This document shows positions 34,310-46,459 of a stretch of 64,000 nucleotides of DNA, in pieces; positions within the stretch are counted from its first letter, which is position 1, and each line of letters starts with the position of its first letter. Under the pieces are notes generated by a model, which saw nothing but the letters and a program-made list of their open reading frames with translations, was not told the DNA's origin and made no database searches. The DNA lies in the NCBI GenBank assembly GCA_017311185.1, contig JAESUZ010000756.1, positions 2,456,001-2,520,000 on the forward strand. Direction: 5' to 3'. Position numbers and translations under genes: made by a program. Source of the DNA: Proteles cristata cristata (Eukaryota; Chordata; Mammalia; Carnivora; Hyaenidae).

Positions 34310-36647
34310 CTGTTTTATTTTAAAAACTGCCCTGCTTTTTTGAGGGCTGACTCTCATAAAAGGCAAAAACTAGACTCTCCCTCTGATTAAAAGTGAACAG
34401 ATTCATCTCCAGTGGCTTACTGGTCCTCTCACAACATCCATCCAACAAGGAGATTATCAATATACGATCCCAGATGACCTCCTTGTCCAACAAAAAATGA
34501 AATGTATTTCAAAATATCCTATCATATTGAACTGAAATTTACTTTCTTAAAATGTCAACATATGGAACCTAGTTTAATGTTTTGGAGTAACAAGAACAAC
34601 AATCCGAACAAGAGACCTTCACTTTTTACAGGACATCCTTTCATATTTTTGAACACAGCGGTCTTGGTATCCCACAGCACAGTTTTTTCTGACCTAACAT
34701 CCAATATCACTCAAATCTCTAATTACATCATTAATTTCTGAATTTATTCAATCATCAAACAAACCTGATTGACTCTCCCAACCGGTGTTGTTTGGGATCA
34801 GGAACAAAAGTCACAGTCCTTCTGTTCAAGGACAACATAATCCAGGGGAGATTAAAATGTCAAAAAAGAAGACTCTGGTATTCTGTGATGTCCTGCATAT
34901 ATTTTGAAGGCATTTATGTGAACAAATGAAGGGGCATCCTACTTAGGTTAGTCAGGAAGTCTTCAAACAGGTAACAAACTTGAAATGACACTTGGAGGTT
35001 GATTAAGAAGTCAGGCTCCCTTACCTGGCCTATGATAGCAGCCCAGCTGGGATGCTGGGGAATCTCATTACAACCTGGTGAGTGTGGGAGTCTATCCATC
35101 CCCCTCAGCCTTTACTAAAATGGGTGCTGGTGAGATCACAGCTTTTTCTATGAGGCTTGGTTGAGGTAGAGTTGTATCATTGAAAAGTTTTCTGTCTTTC
35201 TGGGCTGCCCTTTTTCTGGTCCTTTGTCTCGGGAGAGTAGGCCTTTGTTGGAGCTTTTTTGTTTTGTCTATACCTGGTGGTGTTTTTCAGTTGCCAGTAT
35301 CTTTACCTGCATGTCTAGAGTACATGAAGCAAAAAGGAAACATGACTCACTGCGTGTGTTTCTCAGAGCCCAAGTTCTCTCACCAGTCTTCCTTTTTCTC
35401 TCCACCTTTTGTTTGCTTTGTATGTGAAGTCCAAGGAACAGGGGGAAGTATGTCTACTCCATTTTCCTGGGAGTGAAGTGTGGCCTCCATGAATATAAAT
35501 AATCACTGCCATGAAATAAATAAGCATATTTATCTTCAGCATTTACCTCGCCTCTGCTTGTCTTTACTGTCACCTTTCCCCAGATAGTATCTGTATTTCT
35601 TCCTACCATTTCCCAGGATAGCTTTAATTTCTCCTAATCTCTGAGAATCAATGGGAATCAACAGGAGAAACAAACAAACAAAAACCCCAAACAACTTGGC
35701 CTTCTTTCTCTGTGTCTTTTCCTGAAAATAAATCACTTCTGTTTCTTATCACTTGGGTTCCAGACCATCCATTTATTGAAAATTCAAATGCAGTCTAATG
35801 TGAAATATTTTAATCATCATCAAGGACTTCATCATTCATTCAGTATACTAATGGTTTTCCACACATTTTAACAGTGTGGTTAGGGGTTTCAAAACTTCAT
35901 TTTATTATAAGTCATCCAAAGATGTAAGGAGGATGTTATATAATTTGAAAAATTTTTAATGCTGTTGTCTTATAGTAAGGTAAGGATACGTGTTAATTCT
36001 GCATTTGTATGTGTGCGCTCAGCATTGAGAATCATATCATGGAGATTGATAAGTTGCAAATGAAATATACATATTTTTTCTTGACATCTCTCCTTGCAAT
36101 GTCAGAATATCCCCTTAATAAAACCTATCCAAAAGTCTGAAAGAAAAATACTGGAAACTTTGCTTCAGACTTGAATTACTAACCAAACCTAATGGATACT
36201 ACTCTAATGAATTTCTTAATTTGAAGAGTGTCAGTGAATAGATTATGTAATCATTTAAATATCACCATTGTTAGGTAAAATGTACCTGATATCTCATAAC
36301 CTTTTAAGTTGTTTAATATCCTAGGAAAAAATAAGAACTTAGAATATCTTGGTCATCTGTGTTAGAGAATCAGAATATTTCAGGTTATTTCAATTACTTA
36401 TGAAACTCAAACTATTATTTATGAAACCCAGATAGTTTTAGCATAGATCTGTGAAGGCCTAATGAAAAAGATCATCACTAAGCCACACATCTTTCTTAAT
36501 TGATCACACATTTATAAAAAGTTCAATTATTTGAACTATGATAGAAGACAGAGTTTTATTCCAAGATCTCTTTCAGACCAAGTTAATCTGGCAGGACAAG
36601 TTAGTGAATTAACTTGTGTGAAAAAAGGAAATAAAACATGTTCAAAT
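34310..36647. other. Unassigned, largely unique AT-rich DNA
   Basis: No confidently recognised repeat. A 98-codon + frame at 35180-35476 starts with a hydrophobic run that mimics a signal peptide, but it lies in pyrimidine-rich DNA and has no promoter, splice or family support. The 35190-35470 text may be part of an old LTR or L1 5' region. Confidence 0.4.
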
Positions 36648-36658
36648 GTGTTATTTTT

Positions 36659-36875
36659 TTTAATGTTTATTCATTCTTGAGAGTCAGAAACAGAGTGAGC
36701 AGAGGAGGGGCAGAGGGTGAGAGAGAGACAGACAGACAGACAGACAGAATCCAAAGCAGGCTCTAGGCTCTGAGCTGTTAGCACAGAACCCAACACAGGG
36801 CTTGAACCCACGAACCGCGAGATCAAGTCCTGAACCAAAGTCCAACATTTAACCAACTGAGCCACCCAGGCACCT
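36659..36875 (-). mobile_element. Feliform SINE
   Basis: TTTTAATGTTTATTCATTCT tail, an internal (GACA)5 run near 36728-36747, CTGAGCTGTTAGCACAGAAC, CTGAGCCACCCAGGCACCTC. Target-site duplication GTGTTATTTTT (36648-36658 and 36882-36892). Confidence 0.94.
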
Positions 36876-36892
36876 CTGAGGGTGTTATTTTT

Positions 36893-38727
36893 ATTATAGC
36901 CTTAAAGGTAGTTTACCACAAAAGTAAAGTAAATTTTTATTCAAATATTTGGGAAACCATTTAAACATGAAACTCATTTGAAAATTACTGAACTAAACTA
37001 CTAACCTCCTAGAAAAGGAACTGTCATTTACTTGGGACTCCTCTGTGAATCGGCAGTGTTTCTCATATAATTTAGGCCCATAATACATGGTGCTGATTTG
37101 TAAGGGATCATTTAAGTGATGCAGGAAGCTGGAAGTTATATCTACTTCATAGGGGAAGTTTCTGAATATTTCAATCCCAGCATCTCCCTTTGCAATTGGG
37201 TTTTAGAAGTAAGTAGAAGCCAACCTTTCTAAATATCAGCATGCAATGATCTAAACTTAATTCTAAAAATCTTCTGAGAGACAAAAAATATTGAGACACT
37301 ACTCTCTCCCAGTCCCTCCAGGGACTAGGCCTGGTCCCTGGCCTAGGACCAGACTCATAGCTGACCTAGATTGAAGGAGGAGAGCATTAGTCTAGGTAGA
37401 GGACAGAACGGACTGGACCCTGGAATCCATTTGGTTCTGCCATCTCAGTATTCTGGTTGTGCCTTGAGTAAATTGACTGTCTGTGTTATCAGAAAGCCAT
37501 AAAACTGGGACATAGGTAATTCTTTAGAGGACTTCCATTGACTGGTTCTCTTTATCTTGAGAAATGAATGCATGGTAAATGAGGGCTGGAGCATGGCAAT
37601 GTACTAGCATTAAAGCAAAAGGAGAGGAAAGCTTGAGGGACACCAGGGTCACGCATCTGTAGGATGGCAGGGTTTGCAGTCTATCTCCCCTCTACAGGCA
37701 CCAGGACACCCCCACCTACAGCTATTCACAGGCACGACTCACTTCTTGAACCCTGGCAGTTAGTAACGGGTGAGTGATGACAAGCCCAGGTTCAATGACA
37801 CATGTAAGAGTTTGGGGGATCCTAAGATATATTTGGACAGGAACCTATATAAAAGACAGGTTGCTGCTAGTTAAGTGGGTGGAGATTCAAGATTCAAATA
37901 CATCTCCATTTGCTTATTAAAGGACATGCAATTTTATTTTACACTCAGAGCTTTTTAGTCCTAAATTTATTCATATGCTGATTACAGCTTTACAAGTGAC
38001 TAAGAGCATTTAAATTCAGTTCTTTTAATAAGTTTTTTCTAAGAATTTAGAGCATTTATGGTTAGCGTTGTCATCTTAAGCAGACATAGGACCGTATATG
38101 TACCCTCTGAACCATATAGAGAGGTATCTACTTCTTTATATGGCCACCTTTCAGTCTGGCCTCCTGACACCAGCCATAAGTAAAGAAAAAAATATATATG
38201 TAACCATTGGCTATTTTCAGCTCATGGTTTGTTTATTTTACATTCAAAAATATTTATCAGTCATTAGGAAATCAATGAAAACTTCTCTTAAAATACCACA
38301 AAAAGCAAAAGTCCACATTTAATCTGTTGCCTTCAAAGTTTCTTGGGAAGCTAATTAAATAGTTTGTCTGTGCATTCTGTTCAGTCTTCTAAAGCCTGAT
38401 AATGCTGTAGTCTTAATTATGGAGGGGGGGAGAATGCAGGTTTTAGTTTTTATTCTATTAGGTTAAGAGGAAAAAGCACTCAGCACCTCTGTCAACATGA
38501 CTCAGAGTTGTTCAATTACAAGTTGATTTTATTCAGTTCAATATCAGTCAGGCCAGAAAATCATAGTAGAGTCCATATCTTACATTTACTCATGTATTTG
38601 CTCCCAGGTCAACTATGCGTGCTGAGCCTCTTGATGGTAACTCTAAGACCACAAGCTGTTCATCAATTCTCAACCTGTTGCAGTAGAACTATCTAGTCAG
38701 CCAGCAAGCTCAAGAGTAGAGTTAGGT
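36893..38727. other. Unassigned DNA
   Basis: No recognisable repeat or exon. A short hairpin-forming motif, CTAGGCC at 37325-37331 and GGCCTAG at 37340-37346, is the only structure noted. Open frames reach 74 codons. Confidence 0.45.
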
Positions 38728-38930
38728 CGGGAAGCCTAGGTGGCTCAGTCGCTTAAGTGTCTGAGTTTAATTCAGGTCATGATCTCACAGTTCCTGAGTT
38801 CGAGCCCCGCATCGGGCTCTGTGCTGACAGCTCAGAGCCTGGAGCCTGCTTTGGATTCTGTGTCTCCCTCTCTGCTCCTCCTCCATATATGCTCTGTCTC
38901 TCTCTCAAAAATAAATAAACATAAAAAAAA
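38728..38930 (+). mobile_element. Feliform SINE
   Basis: GGGAAGCCTAGGTGGCTCAG head, GAGTTCGAGCCCCGCATCGG B box, GCTGACAGCTCAGAGCCTGG, CTCAAAAATAAATAAACAT tail. Well preserved but without the young marker. Confidence 0.95.
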
Positions 38931-39266
38931 GAGCAGACTTAAGTCTAGCTCTGCTGTTTCACCTTTCTATAGGTGTGAAGCAGTCTTCATGGTGGTCCAT
39001 TTGCCCGTTATTGTCCTTTAGGAAGTCTTGATCCAGGCTGGTATTTGCAGCTCTACTAAAAATTTTAGCTGTCCAAAGAATCTAGCAAGGTGCCTTGGTT
39101 GAGGTCCTGGTATAACTGACCTGCAGATTCATTAATAAAGCATATACCCTTTTGACTCCATTCTCTTTAAGGCAATTCATGTGCTTTTCTTACTTGTAGA
39201 GAATACCATTGGCTTATAGATGCATGAAGCTCTAGAGCCAGAAGTTATCTCAAGAGATCACCCCAG

Positions 39267-39496
39267 GGGAGCCTGGGTGGCTTAGTCGGTTAAGCGTCCG
39301 ACTTTCGCTTAGATCATGATCTCTCGGTTCGTGGGTTCGAGCCCCGCGTCGGGCTCTGTGCTGACTGCCAGCTCAGAGCCTGGAGCCTGTTTCGGTCTGT
39401 GACTCCCTCTCTCTGACCCTCCGCTGCTCACGCTGTCTCTCTCTCTCTCCTGGAAATAAATAAAACATTTAAAAAAAAATTAAAAAAAAAAAAAAA
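39267..39496 (+). mobile_element. Feliform SINE, young subtype
   Basis: GGGAGCCTGGGTGGCTTAGT head, GTTCGTGGGTTCGAGCCCCG B box, GACTGCCAGCTCAGAGCC marker, ATAAATAAAACATT tail with two A-runs (39462-39496). Target-site duplication AGATCACCCCAG (39255-39266) / AGACATCACCCCAG (39497-39510). Confidence 0.96.
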
Positions 39497-39510
39497 AGAC
39501 ATCACCCCAG

Positions 39511-40150
39511 ATAGTCTCCAAGCACATAATATTCTAAAAAGACTCACTAGGCTATCACTAAAAGAGTCAGAGATTCTAAGAGTTCAAATTGCAAAACAGT
39601 TCTATTAAGAATGCTCATCTTTTTGAAAAAGAACAGACTGAAATTTGCAATAAAAAACTAAATGCACAATGTACACTGCAGTACAGGCATGTACTAGATT
39701 CAATATTCTTCTTTGCTTTGTTCTCTGCATGGAAAAAAAGACAGAGAGAACCATACCTCTTTTTGCTTGAATTGGGAAGAATTTCTTAGGTAATAGAGGG
39801 CATTCAGGTAGTATTTGAGGAGAAAAGTGAAAGTGATAGATAGATTTGGGGTTAGAAGCATAGAGTCAGCTGAGAAAAGCATATAAAGAGAATTAAAAGA
39901 GCTGAGGAAAGAAGACCCAAAATAGAAATTTATCTGCACATTTAGATGAAGTGAGTAAATATATAAAGAATCGATGATTAAATCATCATGTTGTGACATT
40001 GTGTAGAGGTCTGGTTTGGGTTTTGCTTATTGGGAGTAAGATTCTGAATCTTTTTTTTTTTTTTAGGGAATCCCTGACTCAATCTTCATCAGACGTAAAA
40101 TGTGAAGGACCGAGAAAGGGAGGGAGAGAAAGGAAACGAGAAGGAGGAAG
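39511..40150. other. Unassigned DNA
   Basis: No repeat family recognised. A 99-codon antisense frame (39700-39999) is low-complexity and unsupported. Confidence 0.45.
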
Positions 40151-40154
40151 TTAA

Positions 40155-40355
40155 GTAGCATTTATTGAAAGCCTAATTAGTTTTTGGCACTTTGCTTACA
40201 TTATCTAAGTAACTATTTCACAATAACCCTATTAGGTCAAAGCTGTTACCTCATTTTACCGAAGAGAAAACTAGTTTAAAAAGAAAAACACAGCACGTCC
40301 AAAACTACAGTGGGATCCAGACTTGGGATCATTTAAAGTGTATTCCACTGGAACA
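40155..40355 (+). mobile_element. MIR SINE
   Basis: GTAGCATTTATTGAAAGCCT, TTTGGCACTTTGCTTACATT, AACCCTATTAGGTCAAAGCT, CTCATTTTACCGAAGAGAAA and TGGGATCCAGACTTGGGATC follow the MIR order. Confidence 0.68.
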
Positions 40356-40854
40356 TTCTTCTTGCCCCCTGATCTTTGGTGGACAACCAACTTTCATTCC
40401 CTATAATATGTGCTCAGACAGGGTAACTGTCTCCAAGGGACAGCCTCTCTCTTTTCTGTCTCTTTAGGGGCAAGCAAGTGGCAGGAAGCTTTGCTTGATT
40501 TTGCCTTTAAAAACACCTCTCCCTTTCTAGGAACAAGCAATGATTTAAAGGCCTGTTTAATTCTAATTAATTTGATGACAAAATAAATTAATGTCTATGA
40601 AAGGAAAGTTGTTAATTACACCCTAATAATAGGATGTCTCTTTCAACTCCAGATGCTGACACCAGCCAGCCTTGCTCTTTCCTCCTTCGAAACCCCATTA
40701 GCTCTCTTTGCTATTTCGCTGAGGAATTCTTTCTTTGGGTTGGGTAGGATAAGCACCAGGGGTTAGGCCCTGGGAATTCAGTTCCAAATTTCTCAAAATC
40801 GGGTCCTTCGTGGTCAAAGTATTCAAACTCCCTTTCCTGGATTAAGATTCATTT

Positions 40855-41270
40855 ATTCATTTCTTAATGTCATTCATGTTTCATGAGTTTCTGCTAGTTG
40901 TCCAGCCATGCTAGGCACCCAGGGTGTGAAATGAATGAAACAGTTTCTGCCCTCACTCTTTCAAATCTGAGTTTAGAATGCCAAATCAACACTCAAGCCA
41001 ACTTTACGTAGTGGAAAACGTAGAGACAGTTTAAGTCCTAGGGGAACACAAGAAAGGGACGTCCTACCTAACACAGAGAGAGGGCAGAGGTTGGTGGGGG
41101 TGGGGGGGTGATATTACAGTACTTTACCTTAATGATGAGAGGCATTAGGCAGGCAGGGGCCAAAGGGCAAGGTACGTGGTGGAAATAATGCCAGGCAGAT
41201 GGGAAAGTAAGAACAAAGGCGAACAACAGCGTGATGTGTTCAGGAACTGCAGGCAGGTTCAAGTGCGAGT
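40855..41270 (+). mobile_element. L2 LINE fragment
   Basis: ATTCATTTATTCATTTCTTA, GCCATGCTAGGCACCCAGGG, GAAACAGTTTCTGCCCTCAC, then CACAAGAAAGGGACGTCCTA, AGGCATTAGGCAGGCAGGGG, ATAATGCCAGGCAGATGGGA and GTGATGTGTTCAGGAACTGC match L2 phrases in order. It explains part of the open frames of 92-131 codons over 41068-41463, which I do not treat as genes. Confidence 0.6.
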
Positions 41271-41985
41271 GTGCATCAAAGAACAGCAAGAGATGAGGCT
41301 GGAGCGGGTTGCAAGGGCTGCCAACCACCCACAGCTGCAACAGACAGGTTGCTTTTCCAGCAACCATCCCCGGCTTCGTGCAGGAACCCACCCTCCAAGT
41401 GTCCAGGCGAAGGAAACCCCAGCCCCACTCCTGTCCAGATGGCAAACCACATAGTTCAGACATTCATGGTCCAGTTTTCACCCTCAAAAGAGTCTCTGTT
41501 TGGAAGTAAATTATTTAGTCGCCCTACCCATGGTCCTTCTGGAAAACATTTTCCTTTTTCTTAAAAAAAATAATCTGTTCAAGCAGAGTCCCAATTTTTC
41601 TCTAGACGGCAACGTGCAATGTATATTGCCTGGAGTGGATGTAACCATCGTGTCATTACTTTGCCCAGGAGGGCAAGGTGGAAACACAGAAGATATCTGG
41701 ACCCACGAAAATAGCATGAACCCCTTCATGAATCAACTCTAAAATCGCCCGCTGTTCAGTCTTCTTGTTATGGGAGGTAGTGAATTCCTTATTGTTTTCA
41801 ACAATTAAGTTGGGACTTACTGTCCCTGAAGATAAAAGTATGCTAACTGGTTGTAGTGATTTGAAGTTCACGATTTGAAGAACTACATACAAACAAGGTA
41901 TGCTACATACATAGAAGGTATTACATACGTAGGATTTCTGGAGCTCAAGAAAAAAATCCCTAGAAATAAATTGCTCACACACTTA
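41271..41985. other. Unassigned, GC-richer unique DNA
   Basis: Overlapping open frames (63-108 codons) on both strands reflect locally higher GC and few stops. None resembles a protein I recognise. Confidence 0.4.
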
Positions 41986-42095
41986 TTTTTTTTTTTCCAA
42001 ATGAGTAAACTTAAAACCCAAAGAAATGAAAAAGAATTATCTAAGGTTTTATAACTTGTTAGCTGGAGGGTTGGCACTGTGCCTAATCCCCTGAC
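41986..42095 (+). mobile_element. MIR fragment
   Basis: CCAAATGAGTAAACTTAAAA, TTATCTAAGGTTTTATAACT and TTAGCTGGAGGGTTGGCACT recall the MIR 3' half. Confidence 0.45.
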
Positions 42096-42224
42096 AGCAT
42101 CTAAAAGTTATTTTCTGCTATACCGTGTGCTGTAACAGGAGATCTGGGCTCGACTGTACTTTAAAGTAGTACTTTGTCCCATGAAAGTCCATCATAGCTC
42201 CTTCGAGTCCAGTTTCTAAAAGAA

Positions 42225-42435
42225 TACATAATACATAGATGTTAAGAACCTCCTCTGTGTCAGACTCTAATCTAGGAGATTTACAACTGTTATTTCACTT
42301 AATAATTTAATTCAGAGTTTACTCTAATTAGAGAGAACGACCCTCTTGTGATTTTATATGCTTTTGAAAACTCTGTAAGAGGCATAGCTGTTTAGGTGAC
42401 TCGTTCAAGGCCACAAAGCCGGTGATGGGGTGAAG
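42225..42435 (+). mobile_element. MIR SINE
   Basis: TTAAGAACCTCCTCTGTGTC, TTATTTCACTTAATAATTTA, a middle insertion, and GACTCGTTCAAGGCCACAAA followed by GCCGGTGATGGGG match MIR with a longer central region. Confidence 0.55.
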
Positions 42436-43060
42436 TGGCTATGGGCCTCAGGAAGCAGTAGCATGGCTAGACCAAATAACAAAAATCAGAAAAATATGAG
42501 GGTTCTTAAGAACCCTGAATAACTTCCAACTGCAATTTGAGTTCTTACTGCACCAATTAGTGACTCTTCTAAGGGCTGCTGGGGATAATTTTTCCAAAGA
42601 AACGGACACAGTCTTGGACCTTTTTAAATGCATGTAACACTCTCATGGATTGAGACTGCCATAACCAGAAAACGTTTCTTTGGAGAAGTACCTTCATCTC
42701 CAGTGATACCTAACTGTATCAATCTGGTTAAAGCTAATGGTAAAATGTTTCATAAAGACTGGCTGATGGATATTTTTATTATCTTTTCTCAGAAAATGCC
42801 TGACACTGAAGTCAATCCATGAGAAAACAAAGATAAAAGATGGAAAGAAACAAATTCTCAATGACTTTTTTTCCTTCATTTTTTGAATATCTGGATCCAA
42901 CTATTCCTGAATTCCACTTACTGGTATACCTTTTAGTTTAATGAAAAAAATTAAGTAAATTTCTTACTTAAGTCAATTCACATTCATTTCTCTCCCTTGT
43001 ACTTGAAAGTGACCTAACATTTACCATTATGATGACTCACTTAAGACTATTTTATTTTCA
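42436..43060. other. Unassigned DNA
   Basis: No repeat or gene recognised. Confidence 0.45.
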
Positions 43061-43258
43061 GGGGCACCTGTGTGGTTCAGTCAGGTAAGCGTCCAGCTCA
43101 CTGTTCATGAGTTCAAGCCCCACATCAGGCTCTACACTGGCAATGTGGAACCTGCCTGGGATTCTCCCTCTCTCCCCCTCTCTGCCCCTCCACCCTGCCC
43201 CAAACACACATGCTCTCTCTCCTTGTCTCTCCCTCTTTCAAATAAATTTTAGAAATTA
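43061..43258 (+). mobile_element. Feliform SINE with internal deletion
   Basis: GGGGCACCTGTGTGGTTCAG head and GTCCAGCTCACTGTTCATGA, lacking the usual GACT...GGTCATGATCTC stretch of about 20 bases between the A- and B-box regions. CT-rich middle and AAATAAATTTTAGAAATTAA tail. Confidence 0.9.
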
Positions 43259-45524
43259 AGGAAGAAGACTTGATTTTATTTTTATTGTTTCGCTTCTACT
43301 GATGGAATTTTTCGACTTTGTTGTGGAACTCCTATTGAAATTACTCATGAGTTAAGGTCTGATGGCATGGGCAATTCTTCAGGATTGAGCTCTTGGGTGG
43401 AGTCCTCCTTCCAGGTCCTTCAAAGGCACCTCATCTAGGGGTCTGATTCTCTGGATCACTATCCAGTAGCTGTGACCATTGCAGCATGGTTATACGATGC
43501 TAACATTAGCAATTTATGCATTAAAAAAAGTATGTATTTAGGTACTCAGAGCCATAGGTCCAACTTTGGATCTCTACACAGTGTTGTGCTCCATTGCTTC
43601 ATGGCATGGCAATTAAAGAGTGGACTAAACTGGCTTACAAGTTGACCTTGTTTGGTACAATAGGAGAGTTTCCAAAGAGTTGCATGTAAATTGAATTCTA
43701 TTTTAAATATGCAAGAGAGTTTTCTATTGACTTATGTCCTACTGTGAATCTTTTAAAAAATGAATAATTAGTTTCTAAATTTAGTCTTTATATAAACCCA
43801 GATTTTTAAACATTGGGATTGCCTAAAGTAAGAGCCTCTGCAGACAGGAACACAGCTCTCTTTCATTTGTATTTTTTATAACTTTGAAAGTTGCTGAATG
43901 TCCTTTTTCATACCTACGCCAGTTTATTCCATTTTTATATTTAATGAGTAACAAGACCTTTCTTGCCCATACTATAAAAGTTATCTCACTTTTTACAACA
44001 AGGAAAGGTTGAACTACCTCCTCATGGCAAGTTTCTGTTGATCGAGAAAATACACACCCCACCTCCTAATTCCTTGCCAAGCATACAAACCAACATAAGT
44101 GCTGGAACCCTTCCAAACTATTTTGTACCACGACTGCACCTCCTTGCATTCTGAAAAATAGCAGTGCATGTATTTATGTGGAAAACAATTTTTTAAGCAT
44201 TGGTAAAGATTCTCATCTGTCTTTGAAATACTTTTCAGCTCCCAGGCATTTGCTCACTCCAGGTTGGGAGCTCCTACATTTAGATCATTGGAGAGAACCT
44301 AATCACATTACCTCTATTGTAAAAATTCGAGCTATGTGTCACTGCTATGCAAATAGTGTCCGACATGAGTTCACCCTAGAAGTTCCTCTTCAACCTGGCC
44401 CTCATCTCGCCTGTCATTAATTTCACATGTATATGCTGCCCGTTTCTACATGTTGGCTCCTTTGCCACCATTCAGGCACTAAGTATCACTCCCTCTGGTA
44501 GCTTTACATTCTTTGCCAGCCAGTTAGTGACTCATCCTACCCTATAGCACACAGTGGCTATATCATGGCTCTGTGCCTGTGTACTGTGGACAGTGGTCAG
44601 TTATATCTGTGCCCCAGTCACTCTCTAGTGCAGTGGGTCTCAAACTGGAGAGCTCTCAGAATTGGGATAAAAAAAGGTTTTCCAAAGGGCACACGGAGGG
44701 AAGAAAGTTTTTAGACAACCAAGTTTCATGTTCTCAACTTCCATTTGTACTCTTTTAAAATGGATTTTCCTCTGAACTTGATTATAGTTATGCCGCTTCT
44801 TTCTTATCAGAGTCCCTTCATTGTTGCACTTCTCTCTCACACTTAATAAAATAAAGACAAATCTTTCACTACATCTTACACTTGAACATGACCCTGAGCT
44901 AAGCAAGATCTAATCTGAAAGACTATTGTTGTCTAAACTTTCCTTTACTCAATGCTTCATATGTTCCCATCTCTTTCATTATAAGATCAACTTCTCCCCA
45001 GAAGGACTTTGTGTATTTAACAACCATGTAACAAATTCTGTAACAGAATAATTCTTCTCAATCAGTTGCAATGCAAGTTGACCAAAAGAAAGCTGGGACA
45101 GGTAGATATATGTATACAAATATTTTTGAAGCAAAGACTTTTGATTCAGTGATAAATAAGAGCTATTTTTAGTATAAATTATTAATTTAGGGTAAAATTC
45201 TTTGGGAAAAATGATTAAAATGATGATTTCAGAAAGGAAAAGACAGGATATAAATGGTCACTATGAAAGGTTTCTTTACATATTTTTATAAATGGGTGAT
45301 GATGGGCATCAAATCACCATTGCATTAAATCCCAACAGATAGATATGAGAAAGTTTGAATTTAAAGTAACAATACTTAAATTACAAAAATTACATCCTTT
45401 GAAATTATTTATATCATAGAAGACTTTTATAAAATGTTTAAAACTTCTATCAACTCTAAAATGTGTGCAGGTCTACAACTTTTCTCAAAATTCTCCTAGG
45501 AGATAGACAGTCCCCTTAGAACAA
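43259..45524. other. Unassigned, SINE-free DNA
   Basis: No confident repeat or gene over 2.2 kb. A short AGTGCAGTGGGTCTCAAACT at 44630-44649 looks like a MER5-type end. Open frames reach 88 codons without support. Confidence 0.4.
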
Positions 45525-45715
45525 GTCCAAGAGTTTTGTTTCTCAAACTTAATGTGTATGAATTATTTGGGGTATCTTGTTAAAAGGCAGGTTGTAATTC
45601 TGTCTATCTGGAGGTAGCAAAAGGCTGACATTTCCCAGTTTTAATGAGCTCCTCAAAGATGGTTTTGATGGTTGGCGTCCTCAGACTACACTTGGTGTAG
45701 CTTGGTCCTACAGCA
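45525..45715 (+). mobile_element. MER5A-like hAT-Charlie MITE
   Basis: TTTCTCAAACTTAATGTGTA, AATTATTTGGGGTATCTTGT, TAAAAGGCAGGTTGTAATTC and TTAATGAGCTCCTCAAAGAT follow the MER5 order (TTCTCAAACTT... CACCTGGGG... AAATGCAGATTC ... AACAAGCTCCC). Both termini are eroded. Confidence 0.55.
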
Positions 45716-45784
45716 ATATTTTTCAAACTGCAGGTCACCACCCTTTACAGGGTAATAAAATCAATTTAGTGGCTGCTGATTGGC

Positions 45785-46010
45785 TTTTTTTTTAATGTTT
45801 TATTTATTTCTAGGAGAGAGAGAGAGAGAGAGAGAGATAACGTGAGCAGGGGAGGGTGAGAGAAAGAGGGAGTCACAGACTCTGAAACAGTCTCCAGGCT
45901 CTGAACTGGCAGTCAGCACAGAGCCCGACGTGGGGCTCGAACCCATGAACCGCGAGATCATGACCTAAGCGAAAGTCGGACGCTTAACCGACTAAGCCAC
46001 CCAGGCGCCC
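45785..46010 (-). mobile_element. Feliform SINE, young subtype
   Basis: TTTAATGTTTTATTTATTTC tail, (GA)n, CTGGCAGTCAGCACAGAGCC, GGCTCGAACCCATGAACCGC, ACTAAGCCACCCAGGCGCCC. Target-site duplication not clear. Confidence 0.96.
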
Positions 46011-46181
46011 TGACATTTTGGTTTTTTAAAAGAGTGGAGAACAGACATTCAAAGACAGATATCAAGAAGAGAACAGGAAAGAAGATAAAATTGAAGAGTG
46101 CTATTAGGATATTATTTCTTGAAGCTTTGTTTCTGTTTTATGGGTATTGGTATTTAGATCTCAATGTAAAATGTATTTCTT

Positions 46182-46444
46182 TTTTTTAAATAGTTTATTG
46201 TCAAATTGGTTTCCATATAACACCCAGTGCTCATCCCAAAAGTGCCCTCCTCCATGCCCATCACCCCCCTTCCCCTCCTCCCCACCCCATCAGTCCTTAG
46301 TTTGTTCTCAGCATTCAAGAGTCTCTCATGGTTTGTCTCCCTCCCTCTCCTCCACTATTTCCTCCCTTCTTCTCCCCCACGGTCCTCCGTTAAGTTCCTC
46401 CTAATCCACCTATACATGCAAACATATGGTATCTGTCCTTCTCT
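46182..46444 (-). mobile_element. Feliform L1 3' UTR fragment, severely 5'-truncated
   Basis: Antisense text TTTATTGTCAAATTGGTTTC, CATATAACACCCAGTGCTCA, TGCCCATCACCCCCCTTCCC, AGTTTGTTCTCAGCATTCAA and ACATATGGTATCTGTCCTTC is the 3' UTR of the recent cat-lineage L1 as I recall it. About 263 bp only. Target-site duplication GTAA(A)ATGTATTTCTT flanks it (46166-46181; 46445-46459). On its own sense strand the 46245-46285 part is a G-rich polypurine tract. Confidence 0.85.
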
Positions 46445-46459
46445 GTAAATGTATTTCTT

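Noticed and set aside
35180..35476. 98-codon + frame whose start looks like a signal peptide
   Set aside because: The hydrophobic run comes from T-rich DNA; there is no family, splice or promoter support, and a second frame overlaps it. Possibly old repeat sequence.
37320..37350. Short palindromic CTAGGCC/GGCCTAG hairpin
   Set aside because: A 7-bp stem with an 8-base loop is expected by chance in 64 kb; no context supports function.
41068..41463. 131-codon - strand frame and overlapping 92-97-codon + frames
   Set aside because: About half of the region reads as an L2 fragment (to about 41270) and locally high GC lengthens all frames on both strands.
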